Numbered from the stretch's first letter, positions 25,791 through 36,007 are shown. The stretch: DNA of 64,000 nt from Acinetobacter sp. ANC 5054 (GCF_002135295.1 NZ_NEGG01000001.1:372001-436000); one strand, 5' to 3'. The notes: a model not told the origin generated them from the letters alone. Translations and numbers: made by a program.

Positions 25791-26118
25791 AGTCATTTCT
25801 CCAAGGGTCTTGGTGCACTTTTGATATGCAGGTGTTTAGTATTGTTATTGCCTACAATTCAATTTCTGTGCCACATCGATGGAGCAACATGCTCAAAGCA
25901 AAAGAGATTATTTAAATTTATTTATAAAAAACATGATGATATAAACAATTATAAAAACATATTGGCTACATAATAATTTTCATCTTTATCCGTCTATCCT
26001 GACTGTGTTGAACAAGTCACCATTCGAAAATTGCCATTATTTTTGTTCTTGCTGTACGAATTAAGTGCACAGCACTTCAAGGTTTATGCACAGTTTTTGT
26101 TCATTTTTAGATAGGACA
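25791..26118. other. urtA upstream region
   Basis: About 330 bases between urtA and the parE terminator hold no ORF of note. They contain a sigma-54-like element and a short palindrome GAGCA-aca-TGCTC at 25882-25894. Confidence 0.4.
25859..25873 (-). promoter_or_regulatory. Sigma-54-like promoter element upstream of urtA
   Basis: On the reverse strand TGGCAC (25873-25868) is followed after five bases by TTGA (25862-25859). The spacing fits the -24/-12 promoter TGGCAC-N5-TTGC, but the conserved C of the -12 GC is A. It lies about 70 bases upstream of urtA. A nitrogen-controlled promoter would suit the gene; evidence is partial. Confidence 0.3.
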
Positions 26119-26144
26119 TAAAAAAGCCCGCATGTGCGGGCTTC
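26119..26144 (-). terminator. Terminator of parE
   Basis: AAGCCCGCA (26124-26132) and TGCGGGCTT (26135-26143) pair, with the T-run on the reverse strand. Confidence 0.87.
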
Positions 26145-26171
26145 AATATCGAGCAGATCACTGAAGGTCGA

Positions 26172-28052
26172 TTAAACCGCCAAATCCGCCAAATTACCTT
26201 TTTGTTCCAACCAATGTTTACGGTCAGAAGAGCGTTTTTTCGCAAGGAGTTTATCCAATAAACCAGCAGTAAAATGCATATCATCCAAATCAAGCTGTAC
26301 CAAGCGACGAGTATTTGGATCCATCGTGGTTTCACGCAATTGACTTGCGTTCATCTCACCCAAACCTTTGAATCGGGTAATTTGCGGATTTTTGGTTTTG
26401 CATTTTTTCAAAATGCTTTCCAATTCATCGTCATCCAGCGCGTAATGCACATCTTTGTTGTCATCAATACGATAAAGCGGTGGCATTGCAACGAACAGAT
26501 GACCTTCTTCCACTAGAGTTGGGAAATGTCTAACAAACAGCGCACAGAGCAAGGTCGCAATATGTAGACCGTCCGAATCCGCATCGGCCAAAATACAAAT
26601 TTTGCCATAACGCAGTTCAGATAAGTCATCACTCCCCGGATCCACGCCAATCGCAATCGCAATGTCATGGACTTCCTGCGATGCTAAAACTTCGTCTGAA
26701 GAGACTTCCCACGTGTTTAAAATCTTACCGCGAATCGGCATGATCGCTTGGAAGTTCTTATCACGCGCTTGTTTGGCTGAACCGCCCGCAGAGTCACCTT
26801 CCACAATAAACAGTTCAGACTCTTCTAAAGTGTGCCCTACGCAGTCAGCTAACTTACCCGGCAATGCAGGGCCTGAGACGATTTTTTTACGCTCGACTTT
26901 TTTTGCTGCTTTTAAACGACGACCCGCTTTGGCAATCACCATTTCCGCCAGTTGCATCGCAATGTCAGAGTTCTGGTTGAGCCACAAGGCAAACGCATCT
27001 TTGGCAATGTTCAGTACCACGCCCGATGCTTCACGGCTTGAGAGGCGTTCTTTGGTTTGCCCTGAAAACTGTGGTTCTTGGAATTTAAGTGACAAAATAA
27101 AGTTCACGCCATCCCAGACATCTTCAGCAGACAACTTCATGTTCCGTGGCAACAAATTACGTAATTCACAGAATTCACGAATTGCATCAGTCACGCCTGA
27201 ACGTAAACCGTTCACGTGTGTACCACCTTGCGCAGTTGGAATTAAGTTCACATAACTTTCTTGGATCTGTTCACCGCCTTCAACGTTCCAACAAATCGCA
27301 AATTCAGCGCTGGCACGCTCAGCTTCACCTGTGGCTACAAAAGCAGGTACAGGCACGATGTCACGGTCTTGCAATTCATCCATCAAATAGTCGACAAGAC
27401 CATTTTCAAACTGCCATTCGATCTTTTCATTGTTGATTTGATCGATATAAATAATCTGCAAGCCAGCCGCCAAAACAGCCTTGGCTTTTAAATTATGTTT
27501 TAAGGCTTTGAGGGCAAATTTAGGTGAGTCAAAATATTTGGCTTCAGGCCAAAAATGCACCGTGGTTCCTGTTGCACGTTTGGCACATTTACCTTCCAGC
27601 ACTTCCAGTGGTGCAACGGGTGCACCGTGCTCAAAGGCCATTTTATACAAGTTGCCCTGACGCTGAACTTCCACTTCTACACGGTCAGACAATGCGTTCA
27701 CGACTGAGATACCCACACCGTGTAAACCACCCGAGAACTGATAGTTGTCGGTACTGAATTTACCGCCGGCATGGAGTTTGGTCAGAATGATTTCAATACC
27801 GCTTTGACCATATTCAGGGTGAATATCGACCGGCATACCGCGACCATTATCTTCTACAGACAAAGAGCCATCTTTATATACGGTCACGGTAATTTTATTG
27901 GCATGACCTGCAAGTGCTTCATCGACGGAGTTATCAATCACTTCCTGCGCCAAATGGTTCGGACGTGTGGTGTCTGTATACATCCCCGGACGGCGACGTA
28001 CTGGATCGAGGCCAGATAAAACTTCAAGTGATTGAGCCGTATATTGCGTCAC
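26172..28052 (-). CDS. parE: DNA topoisomerase IV subunit B
   Basis: A 626-residue ATPase subunit of topoisomerase IV, which decatenates daughter chromosomes. It has the GHKL ATP site VIDNSVDEALAGHA, VEDNGRGMPVDIHPE and GGLHGVGISVVNALS, and the TOPRIM part with ELFIVEGDSAGGSAKQARD and LADADSDGLHIATLL. Length and EQKGNLADLAV ending fit ParE rather than the longer GyrB. It follows yqiA on the same strand, as in E. coli. Confidence 0.96.
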   Translation of the reverse strand: MTQYTAQSLEVLSGLDPVRRRPGMYTDTTRPNHLAQEVIDNSVDEALAGHANKITVTVYKDGSLSVEDNGRGMPVDIHPEYGQSGIEIILTKLHAGGKFSTDNYQFSGGLHGVGISVVNALSDRVEVEVQRQGNLYKMAFEHGAPVAPLEVLEGKCAKRATGTTVHFWPEAKYFDSPKFALKALKHNLKAKAVLAAGLQIIYIDQINNEKIEWQFENGLVDYLMDELQDRDIVPVPAFVATGEAERASAEFAICWNVEGGEQIQESYVNLIPTAQGGTHVNGLRSGVTDAIREFCELRNLLPRNMKLSAEDVWDGVNFILSLKFQEPQFSGQTKERLSSREASGVVLNIAKDAFALWLNQNSDIAMQLAEMVIAKAGRRLKAAKKVERKKIVSGPALPGKLADCVGHTLEESELFIVEGDSAGGSAKQARDKNFQAIMPIRGKILNTWEVSSDEVLASQEVHDIAIAIGVDPGSDDLSELRYGKICILADADSDGLHIATLLCALFVRHFPTLVEEGHLFVAMPPLYRIDDNKDVHYALDDDELESILKKCKTKNPQITRFKGLGEMNASQLRETTMDPNTRRLVQLDLDDMHFTAGLLDKLLAKKRSSDRKHWLEQKGNLADLAV

Positions 28053-28171
28053 GTTGCAAAATTCCCTGCTTTCTTGGTTAAAACATTTTCTTCAAGCGCT
28101 ACAGTATATGCTTTTTTCTTAAAATGCATATCTCTAGCCATCAGCCGCTATTTTCTTAATCGTTTAAAACG

Positions 28172-28822
28172 TCAAATGATGTCGCAACTACCTATTTCGC
28201 TGTTTTTTTGGTAATTGCTGCTTAGCGACTGCATATTTTTGACAGCATCGGCTAAAAACTGCAAGACCATTGGTATTTTTTCTGCAAAATCATCCATGCC
28301 ATGACTCCCGCCAACATCCGTCATCACCAGTGCCATACCGGCTTCTTCTGCGCTATAAAATTGTTGTGCTTCTCGATAGTCCAAGGTTTCATCACCTTGC
28401 TGCAACAACACCAATAGAAGTTTGGGATGTGGAATCTGCTGCACGGCCAAGCTTTGCATATCATCCAATTGCGCATCATCTAAACGCCACGTCTTTGTGA
28501 CTTGATAAGGCAAACGGACGTGTTGAAATAAGTCACGGAACAATTGCCATGGTCGAATGGCAGGGTTAATGAGTACTGTTGGCAACTGATACTGTGCCAT
28601 CAATTGTGTGGCATAGAATCCCCCTAAACTGCTCCCCACCAAGACCACTTTATTTAAGGATTCAATTAAAGCAGACATTTCTGCCATCACCTGTTGGGGC
28701 GGTTTATTTAAATTGGGTAAATGCACCGAAATGTTAGAATATCCTGCTGTATATTGCTTGAGTAATTGACCTTTGATTGAATTTTCGCTGCTTTGAAACC
28801 CATGTAAATAAATAATATTCAT
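28172..28822 (-). CDS. yqiA: YqiA-like esterase (alpha/beta hydrolase)
   Basis: A 216-residue protein beginning MNIIYLHGFQSSENSIKG, with nucleophile elbow GSSLGGFYA, an acid in QQGDETLDYREA and the histidine in GGSHGMDDF. These match YqiA/YcfP-type esterases. The yqiA-parE order is conserved in gamma-proteobacteria; here 119 bases separate them. The last 20 residues (NYQKNSEIGSCDII) are an unusual extension. Confidence 0.85.
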   Translation of the reverse strand: MNIIYLHGFQSSENSIKGQLLKQYTAGYSNISVHLPNLNKPPQQVMAEMSALIESLNKVVLVGSSLGGFYATQLMAQYQLPTVLINPAIRPWQLFRDLFQHVRLPYQVTKTWRLDDAQLDDMQSLAVQQIPHPKLLLVLLQQGDETLDYREAQQFYSAEEAGMALVMTDVGGSHGMDDFAEKIPMVLQFLADAVKNMQSLSSNYQKNSEIGSCDII

Positions 28823-29066
28823 GCTTTAATTCCTAACCATGTCTTTATTTCAGCTAAAATCAGTTATAAATGTGAAGCATCCATCACACATTTTATTAAT
28901 TTAACTTTTAGTAAAATTGTCGGACAAAAAACTTTCACCTCAATGCCCGATCTATGTATTGTAAGTGTGGTTCATGAATTTTTTATAAAATAAACAATGA
29001 AACACCGCCCGTTCCAGCGAAAAATAAAATTTAGGAATTGGGTCTGAATGTAAGGATAGGAAGACA

Positions 29067-30398
29067 ATGCCGAGTTTAACACCGTTGCATGAAACCTACT
29101 GCAAATGGGACCGTACACCGCCAAGCCAAGCCGATGTTTTGGAAGGACTAGCACAGTTGGTCACGATGCGTTTTAGCGATGTGGTGCATGACTTAATCAA
29201 AAACATTCAACGCGAAATCCTCATGAGTATTTTTGGCATGAGTGAACAAGGCTCTAGCGCTTTTCACAAACAGCCGACGATTGCTCGACTTTATGAGTTT
29301 TCTTACAACAGCTTTTTCAATTATGGGAACTACCTGCTTGCACCTGTTTTGCGAAGCATTATTGAAAAATTCCCACGCTTACATGAAAAACCGTTGACCC
29401 CATCACTACACGTTTTGGTTGGTGCATTGAATGGTGTACTGGGCGATTATTTACTGAAATATCATAATCCAATGGCGCTACCGATGGTGGTCTATGACCA
29501 CTATGGTGCAGTGCAAAAAGGCGAACTTACCGGTCGAATTACCCTATTGGTACATGGCTTATGTATGAGCCATTTATCGTGGTCAACCTCAAAATATGGT
29601 GGCATTGGTGAAAAATTGCTGTCACAGCGCGATCACAACACCATGCTCTACCTTAACTACAACACGGGTCGTCGTATTTCAACCAATGGGCGCAGTCTAG
29701 CCAACACCCTAGAAGATTTAGTCCGTCGTAATCCTGGCATCACCAGTATCGACCTGATCGGTCACAGTATGGGTGGCTTGGTCTCTCGTAGCGCCATTTT
29801 CTATGGCAAACAAAACATGTACCAGTGGATTCACCAAGTTGAAAATTTGGTCTGCTTAGGCTCACCACATCATGGCGCTGCCCTTGAACGTTTTGGTTTT
29901 AATTTACAAGATCGATTGGGGCGTTTCCCTTTGGTCAAAATCGTGGGACACATCGTCAATATTCGCAGTAACGGTATTTTAGATTTACGTTATGGCAGTG
30001 TACGCGATGATGATTGGGAACATAATGATGTACGTATCGGTTTAGTGGATGACAACCGTAAACCTGCACCGATTCCTTCACATATTAATACCTACTTAGT
30101 CGCAGGTACGATTGAATACGAGCATCGTCGTAATAAAACACTGCACGTAATTGGCGATTATTTGGTCAGCGTAAAAAGTGCTTTGGGTGAACATCCCAAT
30201 GCCCGCTATCAGTTAAAAGTGCCTGACTCACATAAAGCCATTTTTTATGGTTTAAACCATTTTGAAATTCAGCATCACCCACAAGTGGCTGAACAAATTG
30301 TGCATTGGTTCTATCCAAATAGTGAAGACAAAGTGCATGAACATATGTACGAGTTCATGTTGGATTTAGACAGTATGGAAGGTATTGCTCTCACTTAA
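29067..30398 (+). CDS. Large alpha/beta hydrolase, lipase-like (GHSMGG)
   Basis: A 443-residue protein without a signal peptide. An N-terminal helical region of about 150 residues precedes the hydrolase core: LLVHGLCMSHLSWS gives the oxyanion loop, and IDLIGHSMGGLVSRSA the Ser nucleophile near residue 234. LVCLGSPHHGAALERFG is typical of PGAP1-like and lipase-class enzymes, and LNHFEIQHHP carries a plausible catalytic histidine. Cytoplasmic ester hydrolysis is likely; the substrate is unknown. Transcribed alone with its own terminator. Confidence 0.85.
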   Translation: MPSLTPLHETYCKWDRTPPSQADVLEGLAQLVTMRFSDVVHDLIKNIQREILMSIFGMSEQGSSAFHKQPTIARLYEFSYNSFFNYGNYLLAPVLRSIIEKFPRLHEKPLTPSLHVLVGALNGVLGDYLLKYHNPMALPMVVYDHYGAVQKGELTGRITLLVHGLCMSHLSWSTSKYGGIGEKLLSQRDHNTMLYLNYNTGRRISTNGRSLANTLEDLVRRNPGITSIDLIGHSMGGLVSRSAIFYGKQNMYQWIHQVENLVCLGSPHHGAALERFGFNLQDRLGRFPLVKIVGHIVNIRSNGILDLRYGSVRDDDWEHNDVRIGLVDDNRKPAPIPSHINTYLVAGTIEYEHRRNKTLHVIGDYLVSVKSALGEHPNARYQLKVPDSHKAIFYGLNHFEIQHHPQVAEQIVHWFYPNSEDKVHEHMYEFMLDLDSMEGIALT

Positions 30399-30414
30399 AG
30401 CACATCCTTAGCAA

Positions 30415-30446
30415 TAAAAAAGCCCTCAACAGAGGGCTTTTTTATA
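30415..30446. terminator. Bidirectional terminator between the lipase-like gene and dsbB
   Basis: AAAGCCCTC (30419-30427) and GAGGGCTTT (30432-30440) pair around AACA, with A-run before and T-run after. Confidence 0.87.
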
Positions 30447-30455
30447 TTTGTTTAA

Positions 30456-30983
30456 TTAGTATTTATCACGTAAGCGTTTTACTGGTGCTGTTTGATATTT
30501 TCTAAATAACTGCCATAGACTGATTAACGTTAATAACGCAAAAAACACAAAAGACCATACAGGTAAAGATTGCCCTAAGAAGGTCCAGTCGACTTTGGCA
30601 CATTCACCTGAACCTGTCAGTACTTGTTCAAATACTGATTTCATGGGCAAAGTTTCTACCCAATAATCTAGACCGGGACCACAACTTGGGACTTTGTCTG
30701 GTGGTAGATTTTGCAGCCAGATATGACGTGCAGCCACACCTGCCGACCATAAAATCGAGATGCTCCCCAATAAAGCATAAATGCGTTTACCCACATTCGA
30801 CTTCGGATTATGAAGGAGTGCAATCAATGAAATGATGCCCAAACCAATCAAACCGATGCGCTGGAATACACACAATGGACAAGGGCTTAAACCCTGAACA
30901 TGCTCTAAAAATAGCGCGAATGACATACCCATCACGCTGGCTAAAAACAACAAACCACTCACGAAGCGGAAACTCCATTTCAT
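30456..30983 (-). CDS. dsbB: Disulfide bond formation protein DsbB
   Basis: A 175-residue inner-membrane protein with four transmembrane helices that reoxidises DsbA and passes electrons to quinone. The first cysteine pair is SPCPLCVFQR (C35, C38) and the second is in VPSCGPG and SGECAKVDW. It starts 18 bases after gshA on the same strand, placing disulphide formation and glutathione synthesis in one likely transcript. Confidence 0.95.
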   Translation of the reverse strand: MKWSFRFVSGLLFLASVMGMSFALFLEHVQGLSPCPLCVFQRIGLIGLGIISLIALLHNPKSNVGKRIYALLGSISILWSAGVAARHIWLQNLPPDKVPSCGPGLDYWVETLPMKSVFEQVLTGSGECAKVDWTFLGQSLPVWSFVFFALLTLISLWQLFRKYQTAPVKRLRDKY

Positions 30984-31001
30984 GGTAAATCCTCTTAATT
31001 T

Positions 31002-32579
31002 TTATCTAAAATTTTTCAAATATTCTTCAAAACTGATGCTGGTCTCTTGTTCAAGCTGAGCTTGCTTGTCTAAAGACAAGGCTGCGGCTTCGGCAAAATA
31101 AGCAGTCGTTTCTGGGCTTAATTGATGTTGTTCATACACGTCCGCATGTTGTTGGGCGATATAACTGCCAAAACTCCATGTGCCGCCTTGTTCAAGGGTA
31201 TCGGCAATCATTTTTGCCGACAAGGTTTCATCCACTTCATTGACGCGTGATTGCATCACAGCCATGGCCTGAATGTAAATATCTGTATTGTAAGCATGGT
31301 CAAGGAGCTCGGCCAAAGGTTGCATGGCGGTCACATGATCACCACACCACTGTTCAATGGCAATCGCAGTTCCTTGCTGCATAATGCTAGCATTCGGCGC
31401 ACGACCACGATTGACCACTTCAGCTTGATTTCGCTCAATTTCATTTTGCTCATCATCTAGCAATGCCGGGCTGTCTTTTAATAAACAATACAACGCAATC
31501 ACTTCCAGTAATGCGGCAGTATCTTCATTAATACCGATTGGGCTATACGGGTTCACATCAACCGCACGTAACTCAACATAGCCTACACCACGTTTTTGCA
31601 AGGCTTCAGACGGTGTTTCACCTTCCTGCGGCACTTGTTTCGGACGGACTAAACTGTAGTATTCATTTTCAATTTGCAGCACATGATCATTAATTTGAAT
31701 CGGCTCACCTTGTGCATCATTTAGACCTAAGTAACTAAAAGGTGCATACGGCGTGTGTACTGCTTTTTGTAAACCTTCTAAATAGCCTTGGATGTCGTTG
31801 TAGTGAATACCTAACTGTTTTTGTGCCGAATTTTGATAGCCAAAATTACCCATACGTAGCGCAGTCGCATAAGGTAGGAACAGTGTTCCTTTGAGTAAGG
31901 GCAGCAATTGATGATCACGACCCGTCATAAAGCATTTGCATACCGACGGGCTTGCACCCACCAAGAACATCACCAAAGGGGTTAAGCGAATAAAATTACG
32001 AATCAGACCAAAATAGCGATGGCTGCGATAGTCCTGCAAAGACAGTGCTTTTAAGCTGTCATTGCTTTCGTGTGCTTGTAAGGCTTCAAAAAAATGATCT
32101 GGGAAAGATAGATTGTAGTGCACCCCTGAAATGGTCTGCATGCGACGACCATAGCGCACACCTAAACCACGACGGTATAAGGTTTTAAAGCGTCCGATGT
32201 TAGAACTGCCATATTGCGCTAAACGAATGCTCTCTTCGTCTTCATCCAACATACACGGCATCGACAGCGGCCATAGTTTTTCACCATGTTCCAAATGTGT
32301 ATGCGCAACAGCATGAATATCTTTTAAATAATTTAATGCTTCAGGAATGCTTTCTTTTGGTGGAGTAATAAACTCCATTAAAGCTTCTGAATAGTCTGTC
32401 GTGATATGTGGATGGGTTAATGCCGCGCCCAAAGCCACGGGATGATTGGCCTGTGATAAAAAGCCATTGCTTTGCATACGCAAACTTTCACGCTCAATAC
32501 CGCGCAACATCCCTTGAATCAGCGAAGAATCCACCCACGTCGGTAAAATGTCTTGAGAGGTCGATTCAGGTTGACTCAT
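31002..32579 (-). CDS. gshA: Glutamate--cysteine ligase
   Basis: A 525-residue enzyme catalysing ATP-dependent joining of glutamate and cysteine, the first step of glutathione synthesis. IQGMLRGIERESLRMQ near the N-terminus, ALMEFITPP, RYGRRMQTISGVHYNLSFPD and YVELRAVDVNPYSPIGI are hallmarks of the proteobacterial GshA type. Length is normal. It is upstream of dsbB in an apparent two-gene unit. Confidence 0.95.
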   Translation of the reverse strand: MSQPESTSQDILPTWVDSSLIQGMLRGIERESLRMQSNGFLSQANHPVALGAALTHPHITTDYSEALMEFITPPKESIPEALNYLKDIHAVAHTHLEHGEKLWPLSMPCMLDEDEESIRLAQYGSSNIGRFKTLYRRGLGVRYGRRMQTISGVHYNLSFPDHFFEALQAHESNDSLKALSLQDYRSHRYFGLIRNFIRLTPLVMFLVGASPSVCKCFMTGRDHQLLPLLKGTLFLPYATALRMGNFGYQNSAQKQLGIHYNDIQGYLEGLQKAVHTPYAPFSYLGLNDAQGEPIQINDHVLQIENEYYSLVRPKQVPQEGETPSEALQKRGVGYVELRAVDVNPYSPIGINEDTAALLEVIALYCLLKDSPALLDDEQNEIERNQAEVVNRGRAPNASIMQQGTAIAIEQWCGDHVTAMQPLAELLDHAYNTDIYIQAMAVMQSRVNEVDETLSAKMIADTLEQGGTWSFGSYIAQQHADVYEQHQLSPETTAYFAEAAALSLDKQAQLEQETSISFEEYLKNFR

Positions 32580-32788
32580 TGCTATCTCGCTTAATGGAAG
32601 AAACTACTAAAATAAAATCATTCATTTATATCAGTATAACGCGAATTTTAGAGCGCATCTGAACCTCGAAATTGTTTTGAGGCAAATCAAGATTATATTT
32701 TGGCAAATTTTTATCACAAACTTAGTGTTTATGACATTTGAAAATTGTGATTTTATAAATAAATAAATGCAAATCAAGTATAAAACTT

Positions 32789-33328
32789 ATGAATTATCAA
32801 GATATTCTCGACTTTTGGTTTAATCCTGAGCAGCAGCCAAACTGGTTCGCTAAAAGCAATAATTTTGATGTTTTAATCGAAAAAAAGTTTAAAGAACTCC
32901 ATCAACAAGCTTGCCAATCGGAACTATGGACATGGCGTAGCTCTGCTGAGAGGCGTTTGGCTGAAATCATTGTCTTAGATCAGTTCTCCCGCAATTTATA
33001 TCGTGATTCACCCCATGCCTTCGCTCAAGATGCCATGGCATTGGCACTCGCGCAGGAAACTGTCGCTCAGGGTTTAGACCGAAATCTTGCCCCAGTACAA
33101 CGTTCCTTTTTATATATGCCCTATATGCACAGTGAATCGGCTAAAATACATCAAATCGGGTTAGAATTATTTGAACAGCTCGGTAATCCGATTAATTTAG
33201 AATTTGAAAAGAAACATAAAGTCATTATCGATCGATTTGGGCGCTATCCACATCGCAACAAAGTTTTGGGTAGAACATCAACCACAGAAGAATTGGAATT
33301 TTTAACCCAACCCAATTCAAGTTTTTAA
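32789..33328 (+). CDS. DUF924 family protein
   Basis: A 179-residue soluble, helix-rich protein. ILDFWFNPEQQPNWFAKSNNFD, IIVLDQFSRNLYRDSPHAFAQD, SFLYMPYMHSES and FGRYPHRNKVLGR are the conserved blocks of DUF924, which has TPR-like folds and no established function. There is a divergent promoter region of about 200 bases between it and gshA. Confidence 0.88.
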   Translation: MNYQDILDFWFNPEQQPNWFAKSNNFDVLIEKKFKELHQQACQSELWTWRSSAERRLAEIIVLDQFSRNLYRDSPHAFAQDAMALALAQETVAQGLDRNLAPVQRSFLYMPYMHSESAKIHQIGLELFEQLGNPINLEFEKKHKVIIDRFGRYPHRNKVLGRTSTTEELEFLTQPNSSF

Positions 33329-33388
33329 TTAATGGCTAAAAACCAGTATTTCTCCCCTTGCCATTAACCCATCATCAGGAGCATGAGC

Positions 33389-33946
33389 ATGAAGAAAATG
33401 ATCATTGTCGCTGCAATCACCGCAGCGCTGGGCTTCACAGGATGTGCAACCACACCATCCAAACCCTTAACGTTTGAGCAGTTGGGTCGTTACTCAGCAA
33501 CGCCTTTAAATGCCCAAAGTTATCGTATTAGTTTCCAAGCTCGTCCCAATATGAGCTATGGTACAGCCGAAGAAATCACCTTGGTTAAGGCGGCACAAAC
33601 GACGCTACATAATGGTTATCAATATTTTAAGGTCATCGATGACCCAAGTAACCGTACACAAAAACCACCACGCCAAGCCGTAATTTATCCAGACCCAATG
33701 CCGTATCCATATGGCTATTACCGTCGTCATCCTGGTTTCTGGCCTGGCCCATTCTACGATGTGCCCCAAGTCGTGACCTTAGACCCAACTCAAGTGTCTT
33801 ATAGCATCACCTGTTATAAAACTCGGGCGCTAGCACCGCAAGATGCTTTTGATGCACGCTTAATCTTGCAATCTCTCGGTGCCAAATATGGTCTAGACAC
33901 CCAAGGCAATCCGTTGCCAGTCGAGACTGCTCCAGCAAAATCCTAA
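33389..33946 (+). CDS. CC0125/CC1285-type lipoprotein
   Basis: A 185-residue lipoprotein with signal peptide and lipobox ALGFTGCATT. The mature part has YRISFQARPNMSYGTAEEITLVKAAQTTLHNGYQYFKV, the conserved block of this family, and then a Pro/Tyr-rich stretch (PYPYGYYRRHPGFWPGPFYD). Function is unknown. The second ATG (33389) has AGGAG seven bases upstream; the first (33383) is only one base from it, so it is rejected. The DUF445 gene begins 19 bases later. Confidence 0.8.
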   Translation: MKKMIIVAAITAALGFTGCATTPSKPLTFEQLGRYSATPLNAQSYRISFQARPNMSYGTAEEITLVKAAQTTLHNGYQYFKVIDDPSNRTQKPPRQAVIYPDPMPYPYGYYRRHPGFWPGPFYDVPQVVTLDPTQVSYSITCYKTRALAPQDAFDARLILQSLGAKYGLDTQGNPLPVETAPAKS

Positions 33947-33965
33947 GTGTGAGTAAAGCTAATCT

Positions 33966-35276
33966 ATGACCGATCCAATTCAGCACACCGTTTCGCCGAA
34001 CCTACAACGCAGTAAGCGCTTCGCCACCATCGCTTTGGTGGTGGCTGTGCTGGCATGGATTGCTTTGATGATCGTTGCCAAATTGCTACCCGATTATATT
34101 TGGCTGATTCATATTTTGATGCTTTCGGCTGAAGCAGGTGTGGTCGGTGGTTTGGCTGATTGGTATGCCATTACGGTGCTGTTTCGCAACCCTTTTGGTA
34201 AGTTTCCAATTCCAAAATTTTTACGCGATCACACCGAAATTATTCCACGCAACAAAGCTCGAATTGCAGAGTCAATGGGCCGCTTCGTGCAGGAAAATTT
34301 CCTATCACCTCAAGTGGTAGAAAGAAGTTTAGCCGAAACCGATATTTCACTCGCAGTGGGTAAATGGCTCGCCAATCCAAACAATAATGCCCAAGTGACA
34401 CAAGTCATTCAGCAAACCGTTCCGAAAATTTTTGAATTTGTTGGTCAGGAACAAATTGGACGGTTTATTCAAAGCAACAGTGTGCAATGGGTCAAAAACA
34501 CCCAAGTCAATCATTTGGCCAGCGAAATGCTGCGTGCGGTATTGGAAAATGACTTTCATCAAGATGTGCTACAACGTGGACTCGATATAGCCCATGATTG
34601 GATGCTGCAACATCCAGAGGAAACACGAGATTTATCGCGTCAATTGTTTAAAGAGTTGGGCGTATGGAAATTGGCAAAAGGTGCGAGTTGGATTGGTATA
34701 GATGTTCAACAGCGCACCATCGACTCCCTCGTAAATCGGGTTGAATCGATGCTGGCCGATCAGGAGCATCCATGGCGCCGAAAAATTGAAGAAATGGCGC
34801 AGCAACTCATGGAACAACTGGCTGATAACCACAGTGTCGCCAGTCAACGTCTAAATAACACCAAAGACGCCATGCTCGACAGTCCACAAATGCTGAATTT
34901 TATCAGTGGCGCTGTCGTGATTCTTTGCGATGCCATTCGTTCCGATCTGGAAAAACCTGACTCAGGCATTGCACAAAATTTACGGGTTGCGATTCAGCAA
35001 GTGGGCGAAAATATCGTGTCTAATGTTGCAGTACGCCAATTACTGAATGAAAAAATGAGCGACATTGCAATTAACTTGTCAGATCAATACAGCGAAAAAG
35101 TCATTCGTTTTATTAGTGAGCGCATTCATGAATGGGACTCGCGTGAAATGATCAATAAAATAGAAAATGAAGTCGGTGGCGACTTACACATGATCCGTGT
35201 CAACGGTGTGGTGGTCGGTGGCTTTATTGGCCTTGCGTTGGGGATTATTCGCGCTTGCGTGGAATGGCTACTCTAA
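33966..35276 (+). CDS. DUF445 family membrane protein (YjiN-like)
   Basis: A 436-residue protein with two N-terminal hydrophobic segments (about 20-65), then AGVVGGLADWYAITVLFRNPFGKFPIPKFLRDHTEIIPRNKARIAESMGRFVQENFLSP, which is the DUF445 core read in parts. A long helical, probably coiled-coil region follows, and a C-terminal transmembrane helix near 415-433. It is an inner-membrane protein of unknown role, likely co-transcribed with the preceding lipoprotein gene. Confidence 0.87.
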   Translation: MTDPIQHTVSPNLQRSKRFATIALVVAVLAWIALMIVAKLLPDYIWLIHILMLSAEAGVVGGLADWYAITVLFRNPFGKFPIPKFLRDHTEIIPRNKARIAESMGRFVQENFLSPQVVERSLAETDISLAVGKWLANPNNNAQVTQVIQQTVPKIFEFVGQEQIGRFIQSNSVQWVKNTQVNHLASEMLRAVLENDFHQDVLQRGLDIAHDWMLQHPEETRDLSRQLFKELGVWKLAKGASWIGIDVQQRTIDSLVNRVESMLADQEHPWRRKIEEMAQQLMEQLADNHSVASQRLNNTKDAMLDSPQMLNFISGAVVILCDAIRSDLEKPDSGIAQNLRVAIQQVGENIVSNVAVRQLLNEKMSDIAINLSDQYSEKVIRFISERIHEWDSREMINKIENEVGGDLHMIRVNGVVVGGFIGLALGIIRACVEWLL

Positions 35277-35413
35277 ACCGCTCATCACGAGATTTTCATT
35301 AATTACTAACTAACCACGCGGTTTTGCATGTAATACTTTGCAAGATTTGAGCTTTTTGGGCAGAACCGCTAATATCCCCCCCACACAACAATTCAATAGA
35401 ACAATAAAAGCTT

Positions 35414-36007
35414 ATGTCTTTGCACTACATTTTACCGCTTAGTTTCATTTTCACCTTTGCTGGCCTGACAGGCTGTCAAACCCTCTCTAAAACCAGTAGC
35501 ACGGTCAGTGACAAAGTTATGGGTATGCTAGGTAAAGAAAAAGCGCCTGAAGTGAATCAAAAAGGGACGGTCGATATTAGTAAAAGTACCCAGCAGCAAC
35601 TTGAAAATCTACTGGCCAATATGCCCAAAAATCAGTGGGTCTATATTGAAAATGACCAACAAGGCACCTCGACCCTAAAAAATAAGTCCAATGATAACTT
35701 TAGCTTAAGTCTAAAGCTGAACTGTAAAATTGCTACTCAGCGCCCAACTTTTAGCTTGACCAATAAAGATGATCAGGAAATTCTCAAAGCCCATGACAGT
35801 GCTGCGGGACAAATACAAATTTTGCTCGACAACAAAAATTATGGCAATCCATTTGAGCTGACGAATCATCAAAAATTTCAAAGCTTTAAAACGGCCTTAG
35901 CTCAAGCCAAAGTCATTAAAATTTTTAATGCATCCAAACTGTATACTTTTCAAAACAATAAAGCCGAATTGCTGACTAAACCAGTCAGTTGTCGAGATCA
36001 GCTCTAA
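35414..36007 (+). CDS. Hypothetical lipoprotein
   Basis: A 197-residue protein with a lipoprotein signal (SFIFTFAGLTGCQTL, lipid on Cys21). The mature part begins with a Ser/Thr/Lys-rich linker, followed by a compact region with WVYIENDQQGTSTLKNKSNDNFSLSLKLNCK. No family is recognised. It may be an outer-membrane lipoprotein with a beta-sandwich-like domain; that is inference. Confidence 0.65.
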   Translation: MSLHYILPLSFIFTFAGLTGCQTLSKTSSTVSDKVMGMLGKEKAPEVNQKGTVDISKSTQQQLENLLANMPKNQWVYIENDQQGTSTLKNKSNDNFSLSLKLNCKIATQRPTFSLTNKDDQEILKAHDSAAGQIQILLDNKNYGNPFELTNHQKFQSFKTALAQAKVIKIFNASKLYTFQNNKAELLTKPVSCRDQL

